Positions 18,633 through 26,667 of a stretch of DNA of 39,241 bases are shown here, in pieces. The notes beneath the pieces were generated by a model that searched no databases, was not told the origin of the DNA, and worked only from the letters and a program-made list of their open reading frames with translations. Every line of letters starts with the position of its first letter. Position 1 is the stretch's first letter. Source of the stretch: Alphaproteobacteria bacterium HGW-Alphaproteobacteria-3 (GTDB lineage Bacteria; Pseudomonadota; Alphaproteobacteria; Parvibaculales; Parvibaculaceae); NCBI GenBank assembly GCA_002842875.1, contig PHEF01000024.1, positions 1-39,241 of the forward strand, read 5' to 3'. A program made the position numbers and the translations under genes.

Positions 18633-20357
18633 CTAGGAACCGCTCCGCTCGCGGCCCGCCTGGCGCCAGCGCGAGACGATTGCCTCGAGACCGGCCCGGT
18701 CGAGATTGGGCTTGCTCCAGGATTGAGAGAAGCCGCTGTTGAGGTTTCGCGGCACACCCGTGCTGCCGATGTCGGCGAACCGGATGCGCATCGGCATGCC
18801 GACGCCCTGCCCCAGAACGATGGCCTCGCGGTCGCCAAGCAGCGGCAGGAAGTCGAGCAGGTCGAGCGCTCCGTCATGCGTATTCGCGCGCATCACCTGC
18901 TGGTCGCGCTCCGTCGAAAGACGCATCGCCACGACCGTGCTGCACTGGGAAAGAATGGTGGTATCGAGCTCCGAGGGCCGCTGCGTGACGAGCGCAAGCG
19001 AGAGCCCGTACTTGCGGCCCTCCTTCGCGATGCGCGCCAGCGCCAGCCGCGTCGGTGCAAAGCTTTCGCCCCCGGTTGCCGGCGCATAGCGATGCGCCTC
19101 CTCGCAAACGAGAAGCATCGGAAGCCCGCCCTTGCTCCAGACGGCAAGGTCGAAGGCAAGCCGCGAGATAACGGAAATCACGACATCGAGAATTTCGGGC
19201 GGCACCGTCGAAAGATCGATGACCGTGATCGGGCGCCCGTCATTCGGTACACGGAACAACCGCCCGAGGATGTCGGTCATCGTATCCTGTACCTGCAGGC
19301 TGCCGAACATGAAGCCGTAGCGCTGGTCGCTCGCCAGCGTCTCGATCCGGCCCTTGAGCCGCCGGAAGGGGAGCGTCTTCTGCGTCCGGTCGAGTTTGCC
19401 CAGCTGCTCGTCGATATAGGAGACGACATCGGAGAGGCGGAACGGCGTCGGCGCATCGACCGTGATCGCGCCATTGTCGCCGGGCCGCCGCGCGATCTGC
19501 CTGTGCGACGAGGCGTCGGAATAGCGCCGCTTCGCGGCAATCACCGCATCGCTCAGGATTTCGACTTCCGCTTCGTGATACGCATCGCCGCTCGTCAGCG
19601 CCGCCGACAGTTCCTGGAAGTTGAGCAGCCAGAACGGCAGGTTGAGATTGCCGGGATCGATGAGCTCCGCGCGATCTCCGAATGCGGTCGGATATTCGTT
19701 ATGCACATCGAGCATCACGATATGCGCATGATTGTGCCCGTCGAGGACGCGTTGCAGGATGGCGGTCAGTGCGCAGGACTTGCCGCAACCCGTCGTGCCG
19801 ACCACGATGAAATGTTTTGCCAGCAGATCGTCGATGATGAAGCGCGCCGGAACGGCTGCGTCCTGGAACAGAGTGCCGACTTCGATCGTCGCGACATTCG
19901 GCTGCGTATAGACGCGCGTCAGGTCGTGGCGGTCCGCCGCCAGAACGGGGTCGCCGATCGTCGGCAGGTGAGACACGCCACGGCGGAACGAGAGCCGTCC
20001 GTCATGCGGATCGTCGATCACTTCGCCCGCGAGGTTGATTTCGATGAGCCTTATGTCGTCGGCATCGCCGCCGCTTGCCGGCGCCGGCGCGCTGACGGCG
20101 GACACAAGGCCGACGACCGTCACGAGGGGGGTCGGCACCTTCACAAGCTGGCCGATTTCGACGCGCGGCCCGCCATCGGGCGAAAGCCGGTCGCGTTCGA
20201 GGACGGCAATCGCCTGCGATCCCGACACCGAGACGATATGGCCGATCCGCGTGGGCGCCGCGGCCGGTTTTCCTCGCCGGTCGAGATAGGGCGGAGCCTC
20301 CGGGCCGTCGGCGGCATCCGCCGGTGCTGCTGCGTCTATGCCGGGTGAGGTGGTCAT
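18633..20357 (-). CDS. HerA-like hexameric DNA translocase ATPase
   Basis: A 574-aa HerA/FtsK-superfamily ATPase (COG0433). An N-terminal HAS-barrel-like region (to about 130) is followed by Walker A GTTGCGKS (187-194), Walker B MLLVCEEAH and the VTQRPSELD sensor segment followed by SQCST. HerA normally works with the nuclease NurA in DNA end processing, or as the motor of defence systems; neither a NurA nor a SIR2/DUF4297 partner is adjacent. The gene overlaps the stop of the upstream histidine kinase (ATGA), so it is coupled to a two-component gene. The role of such stand-alone alphaproteobacterial copies is not known to me. Confidence 0.9.
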   Translation of the reverse strand: MTTSPGIDAAAPADAADGPEAPPYLDRRGKPAAAPTRIGHIVSVSGSQAIAVLERDRLSPDGGPRVEIGQLVKVPTPLVTVVGLVSAVSAPAPASGGDADDIRLIEINLAGEVIDDPHDGRLSFRRGVSHLPTIGDPVLAADRHDLTRVYTQPNVATIEVGTLFQDAAVPARFIIDDLLAKHFIVVGTTGCGKSCALTAILQRVLDGHNHAHIVMLDVHNEYPTAFGDRAELIDPGNLNLPFWLLNFQELSAALTSGDAYHEAEVEILSDAVIAAKRRYSDASSHRQIARRPGDNGAITVDAPTPFRLSDVVSYIDEQLGKLDRTQKTLPFRRLKGRIETLASDQRYGFMFGSLQVQDTMTDILGRLFRVPNDGRPITVIDLSTVPPEILDVVISVISRLAFDLAVWSKGGLPMLLVCEEAHRYAPATGGESFAPTRLALARIAKEGRKYGLSLALVTQRPSELDTTILSQCSTVVAMRLSTERDQQVMRANTHDGALDLLDFLPLLGDREAIVLGQGVGMPMRIRFADIGSTGVPRNLNSGFSQSWSKPNLDRAGLEAIVSRWRQAGRERSGS

Positions 20358-21063
20358 GACAAACGATCCTGATGATGCAAGGGCTTCTCGCCCTTGCGGA
20401 GAGGCGGCAGGGTGAAGAACACAGTCGTTCCCTTTTCGGGTTCGCTGTGGATATGGAACTCGCCGCCATGAAGCTTTGTAAGCGCCGCGGCAATCGGAAG
20501 GCCGAGACCCGTTCCCTCATGCCCGCGCGCGTAGCTTGCCTGCACCTGCCCGAACGGCGTCATGGCGTAGGCGATCTGTTCCTTCGTCATGCCGATACCC
20601 GTGTCGGCGACGGCAATCGTCGCACCGTCGTCCGGCGTTCGCGTCGCGACGAGCACGATGCGCCCGCCTTGCGCCGTAAACTTGTGCGCATTGGAAAGAA
20701 GGTTGATCAGCACCTGCTTGACGCGCCGGACATCGACGGGCACCCGCGGCAGGTCTGGATCGGCCTTGATTTCCAGCACCTGTTTCTTTTCGCGGATACG
20801 CGGTTCGACGAGCACGATGCAGGCGTCGATCAGTTCGCGCAGATCATGGGCTTCCTTCGTGAGCGCGAAGGTGCCGCTCTCGATTTTCGAAATGTCGAGG
20901 ATGTCCGAAATGATGTTGAGCAGGTGCCTGCCCGCTCCCGCAATATGAGAGGCATACTCCACCGTCTTGTCGGCGGGCTGTCCGCTCGCCGCGATATGCT
21001 GGATGAATTCCGAGAAGCCGATGATGGCGTTGAGCGGCGTTCTGAGTTCATGCTCGCCTTGCT
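20354..21063 (-). pseudogene. Histidine kinase, 5'-truncated at the H-box
   Basis: The catalytic half of a sensor histidine kinase: H-box HELRTPLNAIIGFSE, dimerisation helix with LLNIISDILDISKIESG, N-box INLLSNAHKFT, G1 DTGIGM and G2 GHEGTGLGLPIA. Everything N-terminal of the phospho-accepting His is missing: instead of the usual NMS before HELRT the frame reads GE and then runs into antisense of a CoA-transferase fragment. Homology ends near base 21052. No sensor domain or start codon with a ribosome site remains, so this is a broken gene or a mis-joined sequence. It overlaps the HerA start by four bases. Confidence 0.85.
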
Positions 21064-21429
21064 GAACCACCGGCGCGAAGGGAAAACACGGGCGAACTGG
21101 CAAGCCTGCTCGAAGAGGTCTTTCTCACCGCCGGCTGGAAGGAATGGCATACGCGTTTCACGGAGGCGACGATCACCTTCGGGCCGATTTCCCAGCCAGG
21201 CGATCACCTCGAATGCAGGCAGGTCGCGGCGAATGGCTTCCTGCCCGAGATCGAGGACGCGGGCGGTCTGCGGACGGTGGACAGCCCGATCCGGATGGCC
21301 GGAGAGGAAAAGCGCAAGCCCCGCCGCGCCCCCTCGCTCGGCGAGCATACACGGACCGTCCTCGCCGATTTCGGATTCGGCGAAGATGAGATATCCAGGA
21401 TGATCGAATGCGGCGCCGCGGCGGGCTAG
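21064..21429 (+). pseudogene. CaiB/BaiF CoA-transferase, C-terminal fragment
   Basis: The plus-strand frame reads the last roughly 115 residues of a family III CoA-transferase: TGELASLLEEVF, then AGWKEWHTRF, FGPISQPGD, VAANGFLPEI, LRTVDSPIRMAGE and PRRAPSLGEHTRTVLADFGF, the standard C-terminal order. The N-terminal three quarters, including the catalytic Asp, are absent and no start is present. It directly abuts the truncated histidine kinase on the opposite strand, and its stop overlaps the stop of the P-II gene. A remnant of a rearrangement, or an assembly join. Confidence 0.85.
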
Positions 21430-21923
21430 CCGAGCGCCGTTTCGTTGGTCTCGCCGGTGCGGATGCGAACGACCTGTTCGAGCGGCTGAACGAAAATCTT
21501 GCCGTCGCCGGTCTTGCCGGTGCTGGCGGCCCGCTCGATCGCGCGAACCGCTTTCTCGACGAGCTCGGCACTCACCGCCACGTCGATGCGGACCTTTGGC
21601 ACCTCCATCACCTGGTATTCGGCGCCACGATAGATCTCCGAATGGCCGCGCTGCCGGCCGAAGCCCTGGACCTGTGTGACGGTGATGCCCTCGATGCCGA
21701 TGGCAACCAGCGCATCGCGCAATTCTTCGTATTTATGAGGCCGGATGATGGCGGTGATCATGCGCATGGGAAAGCTCTTCTCATATTCAAGACCGTGAAG
21801 GACAAGCCGCCTGATCGCCTCCGATCGGGACGGCAGGTCCGCCTGCTCGCGACGCCAACGGTCGACCACATTGTTGAACTCGACCGAGGCGACAAGCTGA
21901 ATTCTCTGGTCAAGTTTTTCCAT
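21426..21923 (-). CDS. P-II signalling protein with N-terminal ribbon-helix-helix domain
   Basis: A 165-aa fusion. Residues 1-46 look like an RHH (CopG/Arc) DNA-binding domain: strand QRIQLVASVE, helix FNNVVDRWRREQ, then LPSRSEAIRRLVLHGLE. From Met53 follows a complete 112-aa P-II domain aligning with GlnB/GlnK: AIIRPHKYEELRDAL, T-loop GFGRQRGHSEIYRGAEY with the uridylylatable Tyr at 103, TGKTGDGKIFV and RIRTGE. P-II proteins sense ATP/ADP and 2-oxoglutarate to control nitrogen metabolism. A GAGG site 6-7 bases before the ATG at 21923 supports translation of the fused form; a separate P-II start at 21767 has only a weak upstream purine stretch. No amtB is adjacent. Inference: a nitrogen-status-responsive transcription factor. 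Confidence 0.85.
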   Translation of the reverse strand: MEKLDQRIQLVASVEFNNVVDRWRREQADLPSRSEAIRRLVLHGLEYEKSFPMRMITAIIRPHKYEELRDALVAIGIEGITVTQVQGFGRQRGHSEIYRGAEYQVMEVPKVRIDVAVSAELVEKAVRAIERAASTGKTGDGKIFVQPLEQVVRIRTGETNETALG

Positions 21924-22040
21924 ATTCAGCCTCGCACATACTATTGGGACAACAAGCACCACCCGAGGAAACCGGAAAAAATGCCGGAAACGCAGGGAGT
22001 TGGCTCCGTTCTAGCAGCGGCATGACAACCTGTCCAAAGA

Positions 22041-22096
22041 ATGTGTATCTACTTCTTTTAAGCATATTGACAAACTTACACATCTTACTCATATTG
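22041..22096 (+). promoter_or_regulatory. AT-rich divergent control region with repeats over a promoter
   Basis: Lies between the RHH-P-II gene (minus) and the YRGA gene (plus). A TTGACA -35 (22067-22072) and a CATATT -10 (22090-22095) are 17 bases apart, reading towards the YRGA gene. The heptamer CATATTG occurs twice (22063-22069 and 22090-22096), covering both promoter boxes, and an inverted pair ATGTGTA (22041-22047)/TACACAT (22077-22083) surrounds them. The stretch is much richer in A+T than its surroundings. A plausible operator for the RHH protein (inference). Confidence 0.5.
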
Positions 22097-22128
22097 TTGG
22101 TCATGAAATGCAGCAGCAGGAGGCATCG

Positions 22129-22305
22129 ATGACCGATCTGACCTACAGGGGCGCCACCCATCACGGCGATCGTAATGCAGCTCCGGCGACGGATGTTGTT
22201 CTGAGCTACCGCGGCGCGCCCTACCATTCCGCCGAAAGCCACAAGGGCAAGCCCCGGGCGAACCGCGCGGGCCTGCGCTATCGCGGCGCGCCGCAGCACG
22301 GCTGA
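22129..22305 (+). CDS. DUF4278-like small protein with three YRGA repeats
   Basis: A 58-aa protein, hydrophilic, with no signal or membrane segment. It has three copies of a short motif: LTYRGATHH, LSYRGAPYH and LRYRGAPQH, separated by Gly/Ala/Lys-rich linkers. The YRG pattern matches DUF4278 (PF14105), best known from cyanobacteria and of unknown function. AGGAGG 6 bases before the ATG at 22129 fixes the start rather than the ATG at 22108. It is divergent from the RHH-P-II gene with a shared AT-rich control region and is followed by a hairpin terminator, so it is a single-gene transcript. Confidence 0.8.
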   Translation: MTDLTYRGATHHGDRNAAPATDVVLSYRGAPYHSAESHKGKPRANRAGLRYRGAPQHG

Positions 22306-22385
22306 GGAGACTGCCCGCGCCTGCCACTCGTCCGAGGGTTGCCTTCCCCGGCGCGTACAAGATGGCGGGCAGCCTCCGATAGGCG

Positions 22386-22425
22386 AAAGGCCGTTTCCTT
22401 CCCGCGAAGGAACGGCCTTTCTGTT
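22386..22425 (+). terminator. Terminator after the YRGA gene, possibly bidirectional
   Basis: A long hairpin: AAAGGCCGT-TTCCTTC against GAAGGA-ACGGCCTTT with loop CCGC, then CTGTTT on the plus strand. It separates the convergent YRGA and homospermidine synthase genes and could serve both. Confidence 0.8.
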
Positions 22426-22446
22426 TGCCGGAACCGGAACCCGCCC

Positions 22447-23871
22447 TCAGACCACGCGGAAATTCTTGAACTGCCAGGGATCGTCCTCATCGAGGTCCTC
22501 CTTGAAAAGAAGGCCGCGGTCGAGAAGTGGCGTCCAGTCGCTATAGGCACCGGCCATCTTGCCGAGATAGGGCCGCGCGATCTCGAGGATGCGATTGAAA
22601 TCCATCTCCTCGGGCTCGGTGATCCAGCGCCGCGGATTCTCTATTGCCCAGACGACACCTGCGAGCACGGCGACAGTCACCTGCAGGCTTGTCGCATTGT
22701 TGTGCGGCACGAGCCGGCGCGCCTCCTCGATCGAAAGGGTCGAGCCATACCAGTAAGCGCCCTTGGCATGTCCCATGAGGAGCACGCCGAGTTCATCCGC
22801 GCCCTCGGTTATTTCCTCTATCATCAGCCGCTTGTGCGGCTGGACCTTCCAGTTCTTGCCTGCGAGCTCATGGAGCGACAAAACGGCGACATGGCAGGGG
22901 TGGTAGGCGTAATGCACGGTCGGCCGGTATCGGACCTCGCCGCCCTCCCGCATGGTGAGGTAGTCCGCCAGCGATATGGACTCGCCATGCGTGATGAGCC
23001 AGCCGTGATAGGGCCCCTCGTTCGGCGTCCAGCTTCTGACCCGTGTCGAAGCACCGGGCCGCGCGAGATAGATTGCACAGCATGAGCCGCTCGCATGCGA
23101 ATGCGCATCGGGCGGGAAATGCCGCTCATGCGTTCCCCAGCCGAGCTCGGCCGGCTGGCATCCCTCACCCACGAATCCGTCCACCGACCAGGTATTCACG
23201 AATTCGCCGATCGCTTTCGGGATTGGCGAGACCTGCGTGTCGCGTTCTGCAATGTGAATGACCTTGATACCGAGCCGCGCCGAAAGACGGGCCCATTCCT
23301 TGCGATTCTTCGGAACGTTCGTCTCGACACCCGTCTCGCCTGCGATGTCGAGCAACGCCTGCTTGGCGAAATGCGAGACGAGACCCGGATTGGCGCCATG
23401 CGTGAGGATCGCCGTCGGCCCGCCCTCATATTTGTCGCGCAGCGCCAGCGCGCTCTCCCGCAGCGCATAATTCGATCGCTGTGAGGGCGAACGCTTCGTG
23501 TCGGTGTATTGCCCGCTCCATGGTTCGATGCAGGTATCGAGATAGAGCGCGCCCTTGGAACGGCAGAACTCGACCAGCGCAAGGCTTGAGACATCGACGG
23601 AAAGATTGACGAGGAAATCTCCCGCCGCGAGAAGCGGCTCGAGAATGGAAAGATAGTTGCCCTGCCTGAGCGGGCTCACCATGAACCTGACGCCAAGTTC
23701 CTCGGCTTCCGCGCGGCCTCGCTCCTCCGCGGTGACGATCGTGATCCGGTCCGGCTGGATGTCGATATGACGAAGGAGAAGCGGCAGCACGCCCTGTCCG
23801 ATGCTCCCGAAGCCGACCATCACCATGCGGCCGTCGAAGCGGGCAATCTTGTCCGAAGGAGCATCGCTCAT
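22447..23871 (-). CDS. hss: Homospermidine synthase
   Basis: A 474-aa NAD-dependent enzyme that joins two putrescines (or putrescine and spermidine) into sym-homospermidine, the usual triamine of many alphaproteobacteria. The N-terminal Rossmann loop GFGSIGQG (20-27) and the conserved segments ALYLDTCIEPWSGQY, THGANPGLVSHFAKQAL, GWGTHERHFP and SGSCCAIYLARPGA are all characteristic of bacterial HSS and not of saccharopine dehydrogenase, which shares the fold. Length is normal. It stands alone between the terminator at 22.4 kb and tRNA-Thr. Confidence 0.96.
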   Translation of the reverse strand: MSDAPSDKIARFDGRMVMVGFGSIGQGVLPLLLRHIDIQPDRITIVTAEERGRAEAEELGVRFMVSPLRQGNYLSILEPLLAAGDFLVNLSVDVSSLALVEFCRSKGALYLDTCIEPWSGQYTDTKRSPSQRSNYALRESALALRDKYEGGPTAILTHGANPGLVSHFAKQALLDIAGETGVETNVPKNRKEWARLSARLGIKVIHIAERDTQVSPIPKAIGEFVNTWSVDGFVGEGCQPAELGWGTHERHFPPDAHSHASGSCCAIYLARPGASTRVRSWTPNEGPYHGWLITHGESISLADYLTMREGGEVRYRPTVHYAYHPCHVAVLSLHELAGKNWKVQPHKRLMIEEITEGADELGVLLMGHAKGAYWYGSTLSIEEARRLVPHNNATSLQVTVAVLAGVVWAIENPRRWITEPEEMDFNRILEIARPYLGKMAGAYSDWTPLLDRGLLFKEDLDEDDPWQFKNFRVV

Positions 23872-23993
23872 GGGGGAACCTCATCTGCGCCGGACGCGCC
23901 CTGCCGCGGCAACGCGCATGCGCGCGAATCTAGTGGGACCGGTCGCGGGACACCAGAACGGAAAGCAGGACCGGGAAAAGGGTATTGGGAAAG

Positions 23994-24069
23994 TGGTGCC
24001 GCTTGGGTGACTCGAACACCCGACCCCCTCATTACGAATGAGGTGCTCTACCAACTGAGCTAAAGCGGC
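23994..24069 (-). tRNA. tRNA-Thr (CGT)
   Basis: A 76-base cloverleaf on the minus strand: acceptor GCCGCTT/AAGCGGC, D-arm GCTC/GAGC, anticodon stem CCTCA/TGAGG with loop TTCGTAA (anticodon CGT, codon ACG), T-arm GGGTG-TTCGAGT-CACCC, encoded CCA. Its first ten bases overlap the end of the upstream hydrolase gene. Confidence 0.97.
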
Positions 24070-25124
24070 GCCGGGACCGGCGAATATTCGGCGGCCACGC
24101 TTTCCGTCAGGGAGGCATCGCGGCCCTCCCCGGCGCCATTCACCGGTCCGGCCGCAACCTCGGCCCGTCCCTTGGAAAGGAAGGCGCGAACGGCTGCGGC
24201 GCTCTCTCCGGGCACCTCTTCCATCGGAACATGACCGGCATTCTCGAAAATCGCCAGTTCCGCCTGGGGAATACGCTCCTTGAACGCGTAGGCCGCCGAG
24301 ACGGGAATGAGCCCGTCCTTGTCGCCCCACATGACGAGTACCGGCACCTCGATCTCGCCAAGACGCGCCGCGAATGTCTCTTCATCGCGCGAGGCATAGC
24401 TTGCAAAGCGCATCCGCGTCGCATCGCGATTGCCTTCATGCAGCGACAGGTCGAAATAGCGCGCAATCATCTCATCCGTCACCTTCGACTGGTCGACGAA
24501 AACCTTGCGCACGCCCTCCTCGACCAGCGAACGTGGCAGCACGTAACGCACCACCTGGCTGATGACCGGCATCCTGGCGATCTTGAAGGCGAGCGGCACG
24601 TCGTCATCGTCGCGCTTCACCGGAATGCCCGCGGCATCGACCAGAATAAGCGCCGACACCTGTTCGGGATGCTCCAGCGTATAGAGCGCGGCAACCCCGC
24701 CGCCCATCGAATTGCCCGCAATGGCAAAGCGCTCGACATGAAGCGTGTCCATCAGTTCGTGAACGAAGGACGTCATGCCTTCGCGCGTATAATCGTCGCC
24801 CGGCACACGCCCCGTCAGTCCGTGTCCCGGCAGATCCATGCTGATGATGCGATAGGTATCGCCAAGCTCCGCGACCCAGGGCTCCCAGGTGTGGAGAGAG
24901 GCATTGGAGCCATGCACGAGCACCAGTACCGGGCCGTCGCGATTGCCTTCGTCGCGCATATGCGCGCTGGCGCCGCTCCGTAGCGTCGCGAACAGCGATG
25001 CACCGCCCGCATACTTGCCGACAAGTTTCTCGCGCGGCACATCGAACTGAACAACCGAAATCGCTACCACCGCCAGCGCCAGCAAAACGAGCGTCGCCGT
25101 GCCTGCCAGTATCCGCTTCACCAT
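24060..25124 (-). CDS. Membrane-anchored alpha/beta hydrolase
   Basis: A 354-aa alpha/beta hydrolase with one N-terminal membrane segment (about residues 5-25) and a catalytic domain facing outward. The oxyanion motif is VLVHGSNAS, nucleophile Ser139 in AGNSMGGG, acid Asp in VMWGDKDGLIP and His in FENAGHVPMEE. Substrate unknown. It overlaps the end of hemY by 7 bases and so is the last gene of the hemC-hemD-Mic60-hemY cluster. Its TAG stop (24060-24062) lies inside the tRNA-Thr gene, so mRNA and tRNA 5' sequence share ten bases. The C-terminal tail of about 35 residues is low in complexity. Confidence 0.92.
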   Translation of the reverse strand: MVKRILAGTATLVLLALAVVAISVVQFDVPREKLVGKYAGGASLFATLRSGASAHMRDEGNRDGPVLVLVHGSNASLHTWEPWVAELGDTYRIISMDLPGHGLTGRVPGDDYTREGMTSFVHELMDTLHVERFAIAGNSMGGGVAALYTLEHPEQVSALILVDAAGIPVKRDDDDVPLAFKIARMPVISQVVRYVLPRSLVEEGVRKVFVDQSKVTDEMIARYFDLSLHEGNRDATRMRFASYASRDEETFAARLGEIEVPVLVMWGDKDGLIPVSAAYAFKERIPQAELAIFENAGHVPMEEVPGESAAAVRAFLSKGRAEVAAGPVNGAGEGRDASLTESVAAEYSPVPAPL

Positions 25125-26662
25125 TTGCGTTCCCCCTCCCGCTTGTCGTCATCTTCGCCGTCCGGGCCGGGATCGTCGGGCAAGGGCGGCTGGAAGGCAA
25201 CTGTCTCGCTCGCCTTCGACACCTGGCGAAGCGCACGGACAGTGTCGACGGCAGCCTCCGGTGCTTCTTCCGTCTCGGCCGGAGCGGCACTTGCGTCAAC
25301 CTTTCCGGCGGGAGGAGGACCTGCCTCTTGTGCCAGAACGCCAACCGGCGCGGTCCATTCGAGGGCGTCGAATTCGCCGGTAACGGGATTGATCGGTGAC
25401 CACCGCGTCGAGCGATAACCGCTGCCTGTCCAGTGCGGATCCTGTGGCGCGTGCAGCGCCCGCGCCAGCCAGCCGCGTGCGGCGCCGCGATCGCCATACT
25501 CGCCCTCCTCGATCTCTGCCATGAGTTCGCAGATACGCTGAGTGGCGGGCTCGCTCGCGGCTGGCCCCGCATATGGCGCAAGCGCTTCGCGCGCGGCCGG
25601 CCAGTCCCGCGCGCCAATCGCGCCACGGGCAACGAGAATACGACTCTCGACATTCTCGGGATTGCGCGCGGCAAGTGCTCTCGCGCGCTCCGCGCGTGCA
25701 TAGCCGCTCTCGTCCTCGATCATGTCGAGCCAGACATCGGCAAGGTCCGGGTGCGGCACGGTGCTCCACGCTTCCTCGATGAGCCTCATGCCCTTGCGGA
25801 TACGCGCCGTCTCCGTGCAAAGCGCTGCCGCAAGCGCAATCGCCGGCACGAAACGCGGCTCCAGCGAAACGGCATCAAGCACAAGCGCCGCCGCTTGTTC
25901 GAGCGCGGGCTTGCGCGCATCGCCGGCCTGCCCCCGTGCAGCCTCGGCCGCCGTCATTGCGCGCGCGGTGAGCAACACGGCGCGGCGGCGGCGCGCATCG
26001 TCGCGCGGAATGAGCTTCGCGCTCACCACACGGTCGAGTGTCTTGAGGGCGCCGTCCCAGTCTTCTTCCGCCGCCTCGATCTCGAACACGGCCTGTGCGG
26101 CCCAGGGTGTTTGCGGACGCAGATCGAATGCGCGGCGCGCATAGGCAAGCGCGCCATCGCGGTCGCTCGCCCGTCGCGCCTGAATGAAAAGACCGCGAAG
26201 GCCGAGAAATTCCGTTTCCGGAGCGGCGAGCATCTTCTCGAAATGCCTCGTCGCGCCCGCCTCATCGCCCTCGAGTTGCGCTGCCTGCGCGGCGAGGAGC
26301 AATGTGAGAGGCGGCGCGTCCAGAAGCTTGTGGGCCTGCGCCGCATAGCGCTTCGCGTCCTGCGCATCGCCCGCCGCCACCGCGACCATGCCGCGCGAGA
26401 GTGCGAGGAAACCCTTCTGCTGCCGGCGCTTCTCGAGATAGGCCGAAACGCTTGCCGGTGTCTCGATGAAGCTCACCACGATCCGGTAGGCAAGGAGAAC
26501 GAGAAATGCCGCAAGCGCCATCGCGCCCACGCCAACGACAAAACTCGTGCGGATTTCATAGCCGCGCCAATGCATCACAAGCTCGCCGGAATTGTCGGCA
26601 AGCCAGATCGCAATGCCGCTGAGCGTAGCGACGATGAGAAAGGTGTAGAGCGCGCGCAGCAT
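25118..26662 (-). CDS. hemY: HemY-like inner-membrane TPR protein
   Basis: A 514-aa HemY_N-family protein: two N-terminal membrane segments (LYTFLIVATLSGIAIWL and VVGVGAMALAAFLVLLAY), then helical TPR-like repeats (SRGMVAVAAGDAQDAKRYAAQA; RAFDLRPQTPWAAQAVFEIE) and an acidic, proline-rich tail. This proteobacterial hemY lies in heme gene clusters but is not the oxygen-dependent protoporphyrinogen oxidase of Gram-positives; it is thought to assist late heme synthesis. It follows the Mic60 gene by 5 bases. The start at 26662 gives MLRALYTFL, the family N-terminus; the 95-residue upstream extension is antisense-like and rejected. Confidence 0.93.
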   Translation of the reverse strand: MLRALYTFLIVATLSGIAIWLADNSGELVMHWRGYEIRTSFVVGVGAMALAAFLVLLAYRIVVSFIETPASVSAYLEKRRQQKGFLALSRGMVAVAAGDAQDAKRYAAQAHKLLDAPPLTLLLAAQAAQLEGDEAGATRHFEKMLAAPETEFLGLRGLFIQARRASDRDGALAYARRAFDLRPQTPWAAQAVFEIEAAEEDWDGALKTLDRVVSAKLIPRDDARRRRAVLLTARAMTAAEAARGQAGDARKPALEQAAALVLDAVSLEPRFVPAIALAAALCTETARIRKGMRLIEEAWSTVPHPDLADVWLDMIEDESGYARAERARALAARNPENVESRILVARGAIGARDWPAAREALAPYAGPAASEPATQRICELMAEIEEGEYGDRGAARGWLARALHAPQDPHWTGSGYRSTRWSPINPVTGEFDALEWTAPVGVLAQEAGPPPAGKVDASAAPAETEEAPEAAVDTVRALRQVSKASETVAFQPPLPDDPGPDGEDDDKREGERKW

Positions 26663-26667
26663 GGGCG

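Noticed and set aside
22108..22128. Earlier ATG for the YRGA protein
   Set aside because: The AGGAGG site lies between it and the ATG at 22129, so the later start is used.
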